Part shown: positions 55,570 through 63,970 of the stretch, piece by piece | Position numbering within the stretch: position 1 is the stretch's first letter | Layout: each line of letters opens with the position of its first letter | Virus record (IMG/VR): IMGVR_UViG_3300020214_000007 | Location: 25,038-89,037 of that record | DNA: 64,000 nucleotides | Reading direction: 5' to 3' (one strand) | Source: a virus | Notes under the pieces: model-generated | What the model saw: only the letters and a program-made list of their open reading frames with translations | Databases searched by the model: none | What the model was told of the DNA's origin: nothing | Made by a program: the position numbers and the translations under genes

Positions 55570-56376
55570 TTATGTGTTTGGAGTGGCTGACTGAAATAAG
55601 TCAACAATATCTACTTGTTCTCGATTAGCGTAAATGATCTTATTATAGTCCTGCAGAGGAGTAGCATGTTGGGCGGCTATATACTGCCTAATATCATAAA
55701 CTATCTTCTCAACTGTATCAATTCCAGTTATCGATAGTTTTTCTGTTGTTAATAGGTAGAGCACGGTTCTTTTGACAACGTCCGTTTGGTCCATATTAAC
55801 TTCTGTGTCAGATACCCTTCTTGCATATACGAACTCCGAAGCCCCCAATCTTTTAAATACTGGAGTGTATTCTAATATAAAATCTTCAAATCTTTCCATT
55901 ACCCTATCAGCCACTTCCGCTCCAACATACCTCGTGGAATCTCCATCTATTTTAGCGGCGTCAGCTTGAACTATAACAGTAAAAGATACGACATTTTGGA
56001 ATCTTTGTCCTTCAATAATATAATATTTTCCATCCTCCCCCAAAGCTTTGTCTCTGTATCGCATTTTGGGCTCTTGATTATGGGCTCTTTTTAGCTCAAT
56101 CCCGTAAGCTATACAAGGATAGTTAGCAAATGCTCCACCAAATGTGGGGACTATGGGGATATCTGGATATGAGTTTTCCCACAATAATTTTACAACCTCT
56201 ATAAATTCAAGATAACTTAAATTACCCTCTGCCTTTAATCTCTTGGCATCTGTATTGTGATACTGTTGTGGTTTGGTAATCTTTTTTCTTTCGGCGTCGG
56301 TCATTTGATTTTGACGATTGGAAAATGGACTTAGATCATCGGACAATCTTTCTGGGAACGGAAATGATGAATGCAT
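55570..56376 (-). CDS. Probable tail terminator / tail completion protein (268 aa)
   Basis: The region from about residue 60 to 230 has the alpha/beta plan of tail terminator proteins: YLEFIEVVKLLWENSYPDIP, a strand with NVVSFTVIVQADAAKI, the helix EVADRVMERFEDFILEYTPV and LGASEFVYARRVSDTEVN. The position between the second sheath-like gene and the main sheath fits a protein that caps the tail tube. The N-terminal 50 residues are polar and probably disordered. A good AGGAG site precedes the ATG. Assignment is by pattern and position. Confidence 0.6.
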   Translation of the reverse strand: MHSSFPFPERLSDDLSPFSNRQNQMTDAERKKITKPQQYHNTDAKRLKAEGNLSYLEFIEVVKLLWENSYPDIPIVPTFGGAFANYPCIAYGIELKRAHNQEPKMRYRDKALGEDGKYYIIEGQRFQNVVSFTVIVQADAAKIDGDSTRYVGAEVADRVMERFEDFILEYTPVFKRLGASEFVYARRVSDTEVNMDQTDVVKRTVLYLLTTEKLSITGIDTVEKIVYDIRQYIAAQHATPLQDYNKIIYANREQVDIVDLFQSATPNT

Positions 56377-56377
56377 A

Positions 56378-58459
56378 TCAAACTCCTGGTCCTGTTGTTA
56401 CTGAAAAATTTATATTTTTTAAACCTAAACAAGAAACTAAATTTAGCTCAAATATTAAAAATCCTCTTTTGGTACTTGACGCGTAAGCTTGCATGGAGTA
56501 ATCTTTTATTACCCTTGCACCTATTAACAACTCTAACATATTTTTTACTTGCGAAGTAACTTTTTCTTCTGAATTTTTTCCGGATCCATCATTAGATATA
56601 TTTTTTATTTCATTTATTACCATTGCAACCAATCTTACCTGGGGAGCTTTTGACAAAGTGCTTGTGGGATTCGCCATAGTATAATCGTTAGATATTGCAA
56701 CTTCGTATGGATTTCCCCTAACTGCCTTTCTGGTTCTATACACGGTATTAATTCCAAGATTATCCAATCTTGCATGCGCGCCCCTGGAAAGATCCGAACC
56801 AAAGACCGATAAAGCGCCCGGTATTCTATGTCGTATCATTCCTGTATATACTGCAGTAGCAGACATTGTTCCAGCAAAAGCAGCGGCTGCGCTACTTGAA
56901 TAAGATCTATTAAACCCTGGATGACTAAAGTTTAACTCCCCATATATTGGAACTACATATCTTCCAATATCTGTTTCAATTTGACCATCTAATTTGTACG
57001 TCGTTAGTTTATTTTTAAATACTGGATTTGCCTCAAGAATTGAAATATCTGATTCCTTAATCCCATTAGACCTAGAGCCTATAATTCCAATTTGAACGTA
57101 TCCAGTGGTTTCATTGAAGTTAAAGCAGTGTAAAGCTAATTGAGCTATAAAATTAACAGATCCTGTATTTAACATCGATATTTCTAATGGAACAATTATG
57201 TCAATAAGCTCATAATCTTTTATAAAATTATAAGATTCTGATAATCTTTCATAGTATTTTTCATAAAAATTAACTGGATCTCCCGTAGAATTTGATATAA
57301 GATGCGGAAACAAATCTAATCTCTTTGAGATATCTTCTATATATTCAGACATTGGAGCCGCCGCTAAAATAAATAAACTTTGCGCTCCACAACTGTAAGC
57401 GTCAAACACACCCCTTAATAAGGGTGACTTCATATCAGCACCAAGCAAATTGATTGCTTCTTGTATCGAGTTAACTCCATATATTTCATTTAACTCTAGA
57501 CCGTCAGCATGACCTACTAATAGAATTGAATTTGTACTAGCTTGATCTAAAGAACTATAAATAGGCTTCATTGAAACGGTGGAGTTTCCAGTTGGACCTG
57601 TTAATTGTTCAGAAACACCAGAAAAGTTTTTAATTAAATATTTACCATATGTTGACGTTTGCGCAATTGTCGCAGTATTGGCTAATGAAAATTGAAAAGT
57701 AGTTTCTGTCGGTACTTGCGTGACCTCATAAGTACCATCCAATAATCTATCGGTATCTTGTACTGTAACAAATTCTCCGACTTTTATAAAATGCTTAGAA
57801 TCAGTTGTCAGGGTAACAACGTTATCTTGTAAACTTTTGGCAATAATGTTTCCTGTTTTAGTAAAATTTTTATTAACCGTTTCAAATACATGCTCAATAA
57901 CCTGAGCTTGACCATTGTAGGTTGTTTGTATGACCGCAGTATATATTCCACTTTCTAGATTACTTGGAATCGTGTAAACAAATTGATACTCTGAATTAGA
58001 CACTCTTTGAAAATAGGCTGAAGTTTTTAAAGTTATTCTTGCTTTATATAATGTGCTGTTAAAGCCAACTGTATTGGGTATTGATGTTGCTTTCTTTTTT
58101 GCCGTTACGGACGTTACAGTGGGAGATGAAACAACCTCGTAATCTCCATCGCAGGAAGAATTAATTCCATAAACTGAAACTAAATTTCCAGATGATAAAT
58201 AATGTTCAGAGTCAAATTCAAAAGTCAATACCGCATGGCCATCGCTCAATAAATTTGGTAATGTTATATTTACTATTCGATAACTAGTATTTAATAAAGA
58301 TACAGATGTTTGAACAATATTGCCAGAACCAATATCTCCCCTGACAACTGTTGCATAAACATCCACTGGCGTAAGTTCGGCTATTGGATCATAGTAAGAT
58401 CCACTAAAAATAAAACCAAACCTAAAATTCACAATCTGCGTATTGGCGGCTCTAAGCAC
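56378..58459 (-). CDS. Second tail sheath-like protein with beta-domain insertions (693 aa)
   Basis: I choose the GTG at 58459, which overlaps the upstream stop by 8 bases and follows AGAAGAG; the frame is open further upstream only across the previous gene. The C-terminal 350 residues carry sheath features: SIQEAINLLGADMKSPLLRG, FNRSYSSSAAAAFAGTMSAT, LDNLGINTVYRTRKAVRGNP and a final domain VTSQVKNMLELLIGARVIKD. The N-terminal 300 residues are beta-rich, Ig- or tail-knob-like. It may be a collar-proximal or baseplate-proximal sheath variant. It has no CGG break. Confidence 0.72.
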   Translation of the reverse strand: MLRAANTQIVNFRFGFIFSGSYYDPIAELTPVDVYATVVRGDIGSGNIVQTSVSLLNTSYRIVNITLPNLLSDGHAVLTFEFDSEHYLSSGNLVSVYGINSSCDGDYEVVSSPTVTSVTAKKKATSIPNTVGFNSTLYKARITLKTSAYFQRVSNSEYQFVYTIPSNLESGIYTAVIQTTYNGQAQVIEHVFETVNKNFTKTGNIIAKSLQDNVVTLTTDSKHFIKVGEFVTVQDTDRLLDGTYEVTQVPTETTFQFSLANTATIAQTSTYGKYLIKNFSGVSEQLTGPTGNSTVSMKPIYSSLDQASTNSILLVGHADGLELNEIYGVNSIQEAINLLGADMKSPLLRGVFDAYSCGAQSLFILAAAPMSEYIEDISKRLDLFPHLISNSTGDPVNFYEKYYERLSESYNFIKDYELIDIIVPLEISMLNTGSVNFIAQLALHCFNFNETTGYVQIGIIGSRSNGIKESDISILEANPVFKNKLTTYKLDGQIETDIGRYVVPIYGELNFSHPGFNRSYSSSAAAAFAGTMSATAVYTGMIRHRIPGALSVFGSDLSRGAHARLDNLGINTVYRTRKAVRGNPYEVAISNDYTMANPTSTLSKAPQVRLVAMVINEIKNISNDGSGKNSEEKVTSQVKNMLELLIGARVIKDYSMQAYASSTKRGFLIFELNLVSCLGLKNINFSVTTGPGV

Positions 58460-58829
58460 GTGTCGTCTCTTCTCTGGTTGCTCCAACAATCCAATAAACA
58501 ATTTTGCCGCCCCTGCCCCTTACCGGCGCGGCAAAGTCTATTTTAAATATTTCATTTCCAGTTGGAAGTTCCTCATAAATTCTATCTCCTGATTTCGGAT
58601 TTACAAAATTTTGTAGATAATATATAATTTCAGAAGACACCGTTAAACCCTGTGTTTTTTCCTGCATTACATTTGCAAATCCGCTGGATCCAGGATAGTA
58701 CGATCTTGTTGTATATCTTTGCAATTTCGCTTCATATTTCATAGATTTTGGATCCATCAATCTTTGAACCAATATATTGTGTCCCCACTGCTTTAAAATA
58801 TTTTTAAAAGTTTCTTGAGGACTAATCAT
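58452..58829 (-). CDS. Head-tail joining (head closure-like) protein (125 aa)
   Basis: A small beta-rich protein between a connector-like gene and a sheath-like gene, a standard neck position. Motifs include an N-terminal helix (TFKNILKQWGHNILVQR), RSYYPGSSGFANVMQEKT and a C-terminal GRGGKIVYWIVGATREE strand pair, resembling head closure proteins. It overlaps the upstream stop as ATGATTAG and the downstream GTG start by 8 bases. The family match is approximate. Confidence 0.55.
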   Translation of the reverse strand: MISPQETFKNILKQWGHNILVQRLMDPKSMKYEAKLQRYTTRSYYPGSSGFANVMQEKTQGLTVSSEIIYYLQNFVNPKSGDRIYEELPTGNEIFKIDFAAPVRGRGGKIVYWIVGATREETTRA

Positions 58830-59712
58830 ACTTTCTTAATCCTCTTTCTGGAATTGGATTTTCCTTTGGTGTTATTAGAGCATTTGGTCCATAAATATCT
58901 TTATCGGATAAATATATAGTTGAACCAGTATAGGGATCTACGGCCCTTCCAGAACTTATTGTGGGCATTGTGGGCAGGCCTTTGGGTTGAATTGCTCGTA
59001 TTCCAACCTTCTGTGCAAGTAATTCTTTTCTTAAAACTGCAGCTATTTGACACCACGTAGTTGCATTTGCCCTGCTAATAGTATTTCTTGGAAGATTTCT
59101 GTTGGTTATTGACAAGTCTCCTAATCTTACGGACAATTCATCATCACCGCCACTACCATATACCCTAGATAATTCACAGGCGGTTCCAGCTTTAATATAC
59201 TCAAGAGCGGTGATATTAAGATTACTTCCATCTTCGGTGTCTAATAAATTTAAAATATCTTTTACTTCTATGGAATATAAATGAACATATTCGCCTATTT
59301 CTATCAATGGCGCATCAGGGAAATATAGCAGTAGTTCTTCTGGGTCTATATACAGGGGTTCTATATCTGGTGCAAATGCGATTACTTCGTCTTCCCTCAG
59401 GAAAATAGTCGGCTTATAGTCTTTCTCTGGAGTGCTAACATATATTTGTTGATTGACGTTAATTGTCTTATTGCCGACCAGTGTTCCTACGAAAATTACC
59501 TTGTAAGTTCCAGCTTCTGTTGGGGTATAATCATAATAATATTCTGATGGAGTTAGTGCGCTTGGGGTTAATGACAACAACATGTTGTTATTTGAATCAA
59601 ATAATTTAAAAATAACAGATACTGGCTCTACGGCAACCTCATTGCCAGAACCGTCAATATCTATAAACTTAACCTTAAAACGAATCGTATCATTTACATA
59701 GATGGCAGGCAT
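58822..59712 (-). CDS. Putative head-tail connector with Ig-like N-terminal domain (296 aa)
   Basis: Residues 1-95 form a beta-sandwich-like domain (DTIRFKVKFIDIDGSG, then YDYTPTEAGTYKVIFVGTL) of the kind added to many phage neck proteins. The C-terminal 160 residues are helical (VKDILNLLDTEDGSNL, EYIKAGTACELSRVYG, LGDLSITNRN, TTWCQIAAVLRKELLAQ), with the gp6-like connector pattern. It heads the neck-tail gene group and has a TACTATA box 31 bases before its ATG. Assignment is moderate. Confidence 0.55.
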   Translation of the reverse strand: MPAIYVNDTIRFKVKFIDIDGSGNEVAVEPVSVIFKLFDSNNNMLLSLTPSALTPSEYYYDYTPTEAGTYKVIFVGTLVGNKTINVNQQIYVSTPEKDYKPTIFLREDEVIAFAPDIEPLYIDPEELLLYFPDAPLIEIGEYVHLYSIEVKDILNLLDTEDGSNLNITALEYIKAGTACELSRVYGSGGDDELSVRLGDLSITNRNLPRNTISRANATTWCQIAAVLRKELLAQKVGIRAIQPKGLPTMPTISSGRAVDPYTGSTIYLSDKDIYGPNALITPKENPIPERGLRKYD

Positions 59713-59742
59713 GAATTAATCCTATTCTATTGGCTAGATACC

Positions 59743-59749
59743 TATAGTA
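59743..59749 (-). promoter_or_regulatory. Putative promoter box TACTATA before connector gene
   Basis: Exact TACTATA in the 63-base gap between the 94-residue gene and the connector-like gene, 31 bases from its ATG. Confidence 0.45.
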
Positions 59750-59775
59750 CCGTAAAAAGTGATATTTAGAGACAA

Positions 59776-60060
59776 TTAATTTATTCCAATTATACTACCC
59801 TCGTATATGGTTAGGGTTTCTATCGAGCTAAGCGCGCCAAGATTCTCTTCAACAGTTTCAATAGTAATTAGACCACCGGGAGCAATATCTATACTCAATA
59901 CCGCTATGGTTGTTGCGTTTGAATAGTCGGCGGCACCGGCAAAAACAATATTAATATTATTAAGTACAATCGGCAGAGAGATTGAAGCTATCTTAATAAC
60001 CAATGAACCTATATAACTAATGCCAGGTTGATTATAGATTATTGTATCATTGTATAGCAT
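59776..60060 (-). CDS. Small hydrophobic-strand hypothetical protein (94 aa)
   Basis: Alternating Ile/Val/Ser sequence (LVIKIASISLPIVLNNINIV) suggests a small beta-sandwich rather than a membrane protein. It has a TTGGAG ribosome site and a TACTATA box 26 bases before the ATG, and is flanked by gaps on both sides, so it is its own small unit. AT-rich codon use matches the main genome rather than the GC-richer cassette just upstream. No family recognised; possibly a capsid or neck decoration. Confidence 0.6.
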   Translation of the reverse strand: MLYNDTIIYNQPGISYIGSLVIKIASISLPIVLNNINIVFAGAADYSNATTIAVLSIDIAPGGLITIETVEENLGALSSIETLTIYEGSIIGIN

Positions 60061-60085
60061 GATGCTCCAAGGTTTGATTGGTTTT

Positions 60086-60092
60086 TATAGTA
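60086..60092 (-). promoter_or_regulatory. Putative promoter box TACTATA before the 94-residue gene
   Basis: Exact TACTATA in the roughly 100-base gap at the edge of the GC-richer cassette. Confidence 0.45.
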
Positions 60093-60141
60093 ACTGTCTC
60101 AACCTAGTTTAGGTATTTACATCAATTGTCAACGTCAACAT

Positions 60142-60159
60142 CCAAGCACTCATGCTTGG
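60142..60159 (-). terminator. Weak hairpin after adhesin cassette
   Basis: CCAAGC and GCTTGG form a 6-base-pair stem with a 6-base loop two bases past the stop of the 91-residue gene. There is no T-tract after it on the minus strand, so it is a weak terminator or RNA-stability hairpin at best. Confidence 0.3.
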
Positions 60160-60161
60160 CG

Positions 60162-60437
60162 TCAAACCAAATCAGGTAGCGGTGCTTGAATCGTGCCGTC
60201 ATCGGCAAAAAAACATTCAGGGTTAATGTCCAACGCCAACGCCATTGCCTCCGTGTTCGTTTTCTCGGTGAAGTTCCAAGCATCCAAACCCGTCAAATCG
60301 ACATCGTTCCACACATAGCCGCAAACGGTGTCGTCATCCACCATGAACCCGCCCGAAGCCTGACCGCCACGGGAACGAATTAACGGCTCAGGCGTAGAGC
60401 CCTCGGGTCGCTTGACAGTCCAAGTCGCATATTTCAT
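60162..60437 (-). CDS. Small hypothetical protein of adhesin cassette (91 aa)
   Basis: A 91-residue acidic protein (MVDDDTVCGYVWNDVDLTG, then TEAMALALDINPECFFADDG) with clearly higher GC than the surrounding genome. It has a good AGGAG site and overlaps the previous gene by 4 bases, forming an operon with the coiled-coil and propeller-like genes. Function unknown; by position an accessory or assembly protein for the tail fibre. Its arginines are CGA and CGT codons, not CGG. Confidence 0.6.
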   Translation of the reverse strand: MKYATWTVKRPEGSTPEPLIRSRGGQASGGFMVDDDTVCGYVWNDVDLTGLDAWNFTEKTNTEAMALALDINPECFFADDGTIQAPLPDLV

Positions 60438-60955
60438 TGTTGTATCTCCTTAACTTTCTCTTGTTCCGCTTTAATCATAGTTTTCAGCACACCCACTTGG
60501 TCGAGTGCTTCGAGATGCGCCCAGTTCGCCGCACCAGCCATAATCTGCAAGTTGGCTTGACGGCTCAGGCGCACCTGCCAATAGTCGGGCTGTGATGCGT
60601 CTATCTGTTCACGGGTGAACTTCGGCATCTCATCAAACATTTGTATCAAAGTGTCGTATTCCCTGACCGCACCGATAGCCACCAACCTCGTGCGTTCCAA
60701 ACCGAGTTCCTTGATTTCGGCTTCCACACAACTGATGCGGTCGCCTTTCTCTTTCAAATCTTCTATTTCGTATTCGGTTTTGCGTATCTGCAAAGCGACC
60801 TCTTTTATCGTGTAGTGCAGGGCTTCCAATTCTCTGCATACTTGTACGAATCGCATTTCGGGTGTGTCGTGTGCGCCGACGACGAAATGTTCGAGTTGGT
60901 AGCGGGTGCGTGGCATCTGGCATTCAGCCAAAGCGAGGGCGATATCTTCACGCAT
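60434..60955 (-). CDS. Coiled-coil protein of adhesin cassette (173 aa)
   Basis: Start chosen at ATG 60955, overlapping the TGA of the repeat protein (TGATG); a GTG lies one codon earlier. Residues 40-95 form a clear coiled coil (LEALHYTIKEVALQIRKTEY, then IEDLKEKGDRISCVEAEIKE), followed by a helical C-terminus ending in KAEQEKVKEIQQ. The GC-rich codon use resembles the flanking cassette genes. Probably an assembly chaperone or stalk partner of the repeat-containing fibre protein (inference). Confidence 0.65.
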   Translation of the reverse strand: MREDIALALAECQMPRTRYQLEHFVVGAHDTPEMRFVQVCRELEALHYTIKEVALQIRKTEYEIEDLKEKGDRISCVEAEIKELGLERTRLVAIGAVREYDTLIQMFDEMPKFTREQIDASQPDYWQVRLSRQANLQIMAGAANWAHLEALDQVGVLKTMIKAEQEKVKEIQQ

Positions 60956-61944
60956 CACAAAGTCCCGCTGTCAGCCATACCAGCCAACGCACTTCGAGCC
61001 GAAGTCAGGGTTGCGGAAAGAGTGGATTTCGTGTCGGCGGAAAAAGTGATTTTGTCAATCCTTGAAACATTGCCACCGCCGTATCCACCGCCGAAATAGC
61101 CCGCCGTACCCGACTGCGCCACACCAGCCAACTCGAAAATGCTTGAAGTCAATGTCGCTGACAAAACCGATATCGCTTCGGTTGAAAAAGTCAGTTTGTC
61201 AATGGCTGAAAATAGGCTGCCCGCTTCGTTTTTTCCGCCAGCGACATAGCCAGCCACCCCAGAATTAGCCATAGCCCCGCTAGACCTTCGGGATGAACTT
61301 ATAGTTGCGGATAAAGTGCTTTTGCCGTCAGTAGAAAAAGTTATTTTGTCAATATGCGCAAGGTGGGGGCCACCTGAATATCCCGAATCGTTGTACCCAC
61401 CAGCGAAATACCCCGCCGTTCCGCTGTTCGCAAAACCCCCAGCACCTCTAGTAAATGTAGTTAATGTCGCCGACAAAGTGGATTTTGAGTCGGTGCTGAA
61501 AGTTATTTTGTCAATGTTGTTTTTGAATGCTGGTGCGGAACCACCAGCAATATAACCAGCAACCGCCGAGTTTGCCATAGCGAATAATGACCAAACACCG
61601 TTAGTTAAAGTTGCGGACAGCGTTGATTTCGTGTCGGCTGGAAAAGTTATTTTGTCAATATGTGAAAAACCCGCTGGATATTGGCTGTCGTTAGTTCCCC
61701 CAGCGAAGTAGCCAGCCACCGCCGAATTAGCCATACCTGCTAAAGACCCAACAATAAAAGTCAATGTTGCGGACAAAGTGCTTTTACTGTCGTCAGAAAA
61801 AGTTATCTTGTCTATGCCAGAAAGATAAGAACTATCGTATCCGCCAGCGAAATAGCCTGCGGAAGGATAAGGTGTTTCGTCGCCTGTCGGCATCCAAACC
61901 GAAGTGTATGTTGAAACTCGTGTGCGTGGACTAAACCTAGTCAT
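60955..61944 (-). CDS. Repeat-rich tail fibre/receptor-binding protein, propeller-like (329 aa)
   Basis: Six repeats of about 47-54 residues, each with GYFAGG or a variant, then IDKITFS, a short charged segment and KSTLSATLT. This repeat architecture, with Gly-rich turns, suggests a six- or seven-bladed beta-propeller or a kelch-like domain, as in tail fibre tip proteins of aquatic phages. The sequence is GC-richer than the rest of the window and the repeats are similar at DNA level, so recombination among them is likely. Of about 35 plus-strand CCG triplets in this gene, none is in phase to be a CGG codon. Confidence 0.7.
   Translation of the reverse strand: MTRFSPRTRVSTYTSVWMPTGDETPYPSAGYFAGGYDSSYLSGIDKITFSDDSKSTLSATLTFIVGSLAGMANSAVAGYFAGGTNDSQYPAGFSHIDKITFPADTKSTLSATLTNGVWSLFAMANSAVAGYIAGGSAPAFKNNIDKITFSTDSKSTLSATLTTFTRGAGGFANSGTAGYFAGGYNDSGYSGGPHLAHIDKITFSTDGKSTLSATISSSRRSSGAMANSGVAGYVAGGKNEAGSLFSAIDKLTFSTEAISVLSATLTSSIFELAGVAQSGTAGYFGGGYGGGNVSRIDKITFSADTKSTLSATLTSARSALAGMADSGTL
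61000..61860 (-). repeat. Six tandem-like repeats of about 140-160 bp inside the fibre gene
   Basis: The conserved segment encoding IDKITF begins near 61041, 61180, 61336, 61498, 61639 and 61796 on the plus strand. Spacing varies between about 139 and 162 bases, so the repeats are diverged rather than exact. Confidence 0.8.
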
Positions 61945-61954
61945 CGCCAGACCC

Positions 61955-62317
61955 TTACGAAATCTGGTTGACGAATCCAGTCAACAAAATCACATCAGCC
62001 GTAGCCGCGAACGCCTTCACAACTTTTGCATTCTGCAAAATCAGGCCGGGGATCACCAGCATAAGACCCGCCTCGGCGGTGATCGACATCTCGATATTCC
62101 CGTCAGCGGCGGTGGCCGTACCCCACTCAATGGTCAATTTAACGTTCGACGCACCTGTATTGTTCGCATAAAGCCAAACCTCATCAGCTGTACCTGCCGT
62201 AGTGCCAGTGGTGTACGCGGTGTGGACCGTCGTGGCGTTTGAGGTCGAGGTACCTGCGACCTTGACCGCCAAACCATCGGTTGAACCGGAAAGTTTCTTT
62301 TTAATGAATGTTGCCAT
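61955..62317 (-). CDS. Small Ala/Thr-rich virion protein (120 aa)
   Basis: A beta-rich, Ala/Thr/Gly-rich protein (TSTSNATTVHTAYTTGTTAG, then EVWLYANNTG and GTATAADGNIEMSI) similar in style to small decoration or fibre-base proteins common beside fibre genes in environmental phages. GC-richer than the flanking oxygenase genes; first gene of the cassette, with an AGGAG site and an upstream TACTATA box. Function inferred only from context. Confidence 0.6.
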   Translation of the reverse strand: MATFIKKKLSGSTDGLAVKVAGTSTSNATTVHTAYTTGTTAGTADEVWLYANNTGASNVKLTIEWGTATAADGNIEMSITAEAGLMLVIPGLILQNAKVVKAFAATADVILLTGFVNQIS

Positions 62318-62356
62318 TTGTTATCTCCTAATCGTTAAATATATCATCAATAGTAG

Positions 62357-62363
62357 TATAGTA
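62357..62363 (-). promoter_or_regulatory. Putative promoter box TACTATA before adhesin cassette
   Basis: Exact TACTATA (in TGTACTATACT) in the roughly 100-base gap upstream of the cassette, 40 bases from the first ATG. Confidence 0.5.
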
Positions 62364-62420
62364 CAAGTTATCAAGTTAAACTTTAATATTTTAAGTTCTA
62401 TTTAACCATTATCCCACATA

Positions 62421-63053
62421 TTAAGTTGATTGTTTTGTTATTTGATACCTTCCGTCAGGAAAAGCAAAATTAAAATTAAAAGAAACAACTGTCTTTCTAT
62501 TTTTAGACTTATTCTTAGGAGACCTGTGTAAAGCAAATGCTGGGAATATTGCAATATCTCCTTCGTTCATTTTTAATGAAAATGTATCTTTTGTTAATGG
62601 ATTAACAAACTCTGTTCTTGGTCCATCTTCTGGCATTTCTATGTAAAAAACCCCACTATAGTTAGCCCCACCGTGGATGTGCCACCCATGTTCTGAATTT
62701 TCATAATATTGTTGAAACCAAATGTTTGAAATTTTAAAACCAAAAAAGTTTAAATGTAAACACAGTGTTATTAAGTTTTCAGAAATATCTTTTTCTAAAT
62801 TAATTACCCAATCTCTATTAAAATTAAATGAGTTGTGATAATCGCTTTTTGAAATATTTACTTCTGAAATTTCTACGTATTCAGTTTTAAAATTTTGTTC
62901 TTTATTTATTAAATTTAAAATGTTATTTTTTATTAATTCAAAGTTTTTAAATTTATTTATAATTATCGGAGAATAAAAGTTTTCTTTAGTTCCTGTAAGA
63001 ATTGTTTCATCTAAATGAAATTCTTTTGGTAGAATAATCCAATTTTCTATCAA
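62421..63053 (-). CDS. 2OG-Fe(II) oxygenase-like protein (210 aa)
   Basis: The C-terminal half shows the double-stranded beta-helix of 2-oxoglutarate/Fe(II) oxygenases: GWHIHGGANYSGVFYIEMP supplies the first metal-binding His pattern, GDIAIFPAFALHRSPKNKS the distal His, and NRKTVVSFNFNF the strand with the 2-oxoglutarate-binding Arg. The N-terminal half is Asn/Lys/Ile-rich and AT-rich. Members with this WHxH pattern (TIGR02466-like) are common in aquatic phages; the substrate is unknown, perhaps virion or host proteins or nucleotides. Confidence 0.78.
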   Translation of the reverse strand: MIENWIILPKEFHLDETILTGTKENFYSPIIINKFKNFELIKNNILNLINKEQNFKTEYVEISEVNISKSDYHNSFNFNRDWVINLEKDISENLITLCLHLNFFGFKISNIWFQQYYENSEHGWHIHGGANYSGVFYIEMPEDGPRTEFVNPLTKDTFSLKMNEGDIAIFPAFALHRSPKNKSKNRKTVVSFNFNFAFPDGRYQITKQST

Positions 63054-63079
63054 GAAATAACCATTCTTGCACTTATATA

Positions 63080-63325
63080 TTAAGGCGCAGGTGGACCTGG
63101 AATAGAAACAGGTGGGGCTATATACACATTGTTAACAGGGTCATAAGTAAAACCTACATTAACAAAAGTACCGTCGTTCATGTCTTGCTCAACATTTGTT
63201 ACTTTTACACAAATCAAATCTTTAAAGATATCCATAGATTGATAAAACGTTTCTAAACCATCGTCTGGACCAATAAGAAGACCAACAACTAAATTTTCTG
63301 AATTAATAAATGCGTAATTTGTCAT
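63080..63325 (-). CDS. Small hypothetical protein (81 aa)
   Basis: Begins MTNYAFINSENLVVGLLIG and ends in a Pro-rich tail (PPVSIPGPPAP). The pattern of an N-terminal strand pair naming the current value followed by a short domain is seen in many small phage proteins next to fibre genes, with no known function. It lies between two oxygenase genes, close to both. Confidence 0.55.
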   Translation of the reverse strand: MTNYAFINSENLVVGLLIGPDDGLETFYQSMDIFKDLICVKVTNVEQDMNDGTFVNVGFTYDPVNNVYIAPPVSIPGPPAP

Positions 63326-63340
63326 AATTACTCTTTCTGT

Positions 63341-63970
63341 TTATGTAAATTTATTACCAACCAACCATAGTACTAGAGATTTTCGTATATGTTTAGTTAC
63401 TGGGGTAATTTGGTGCAACATAAACGATGGAAATAATATTAAAGTTCCAGCAGCCATTTCTATAGTTTGAGGTTTTTTTTCAGAACTTAAGTTCATTTGA
63501 AATTTTCCTCCTTCAAAATCATCATTTAATAACAACGACATTGATAGTTTTCTCATACCACCATTTGGTTCAATGTTTTCAGATGAAAGGTTAGTATCCA
63601 TATGCCATCTATATTCTCCAGAGTCTTCCTCTCTGTATTCGGAATATTGAATTTCATCGTAACCCCAAACATTCATTTGAAAGTACTCACTATTCATTGC
63701 CAATAGAACCTCGTCAAGCTTTTCAAAAATCCACCTATTTGATGAGTTTAATGAAAAAAATGCTGTTTTTGATGTTCTTATTTCTTGGTTAACAGATGTT
63801 GATAATTTGCTGTTTTCTCGCTGCGCTATTGTTCCAGTTTTTAACTCCATAGATTTTGTCATTTGTAAGATGGCAGCAAGTTCTTGCTGGCTAAAAACCG
63901 CTTCAGCGTAGGCATACGGAACCAAAACATTACCGTGTAAAAAAACACGATGGGACAAGAAGTTACTCAT
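63341..63970 (-). CDS. PKHD-type 2OG-Fe(II) hydroxylase (209 aa)
   Basis: Contains the full iron-binding triad of prolyl-hydroxylase-like enzymes: YRWHMDTNLS (HxD), the Leu-rich strand LSMSLLLNDDFEGGKFQM and LFPSFMLHQITPVTKHIRKS (distal His and the Arg that binds 2-oxoglutarate). The N-terminal helix-rich part (SQQELAAILQMTKSMELKTG) is typical of the family. Unlike the 210-residue neighbour it has the classical HxD motif, so the two are different subfamilies. Substrate unknown. Confidence 0.85.
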   Translation of the reverse strand: MSNFLSHRVFLHGNVLVPYAYAEAVFSQQELAAILQMTKSMELKTGTIAQRENSKLSTSVNQEIRTSKTAFFSLNSSNRWIFEKLDEVLLAMNSEYFQMNVWGYDEIQYSEYREEDSGEYRWHMDTNLSSENIEPNGGMRKLSMSLLLNDDFEGGKFQMNLSSEKKPQTIEMAAGTLILFPSFMLHQITPVTKHIRKSLVLWLVGNKFT

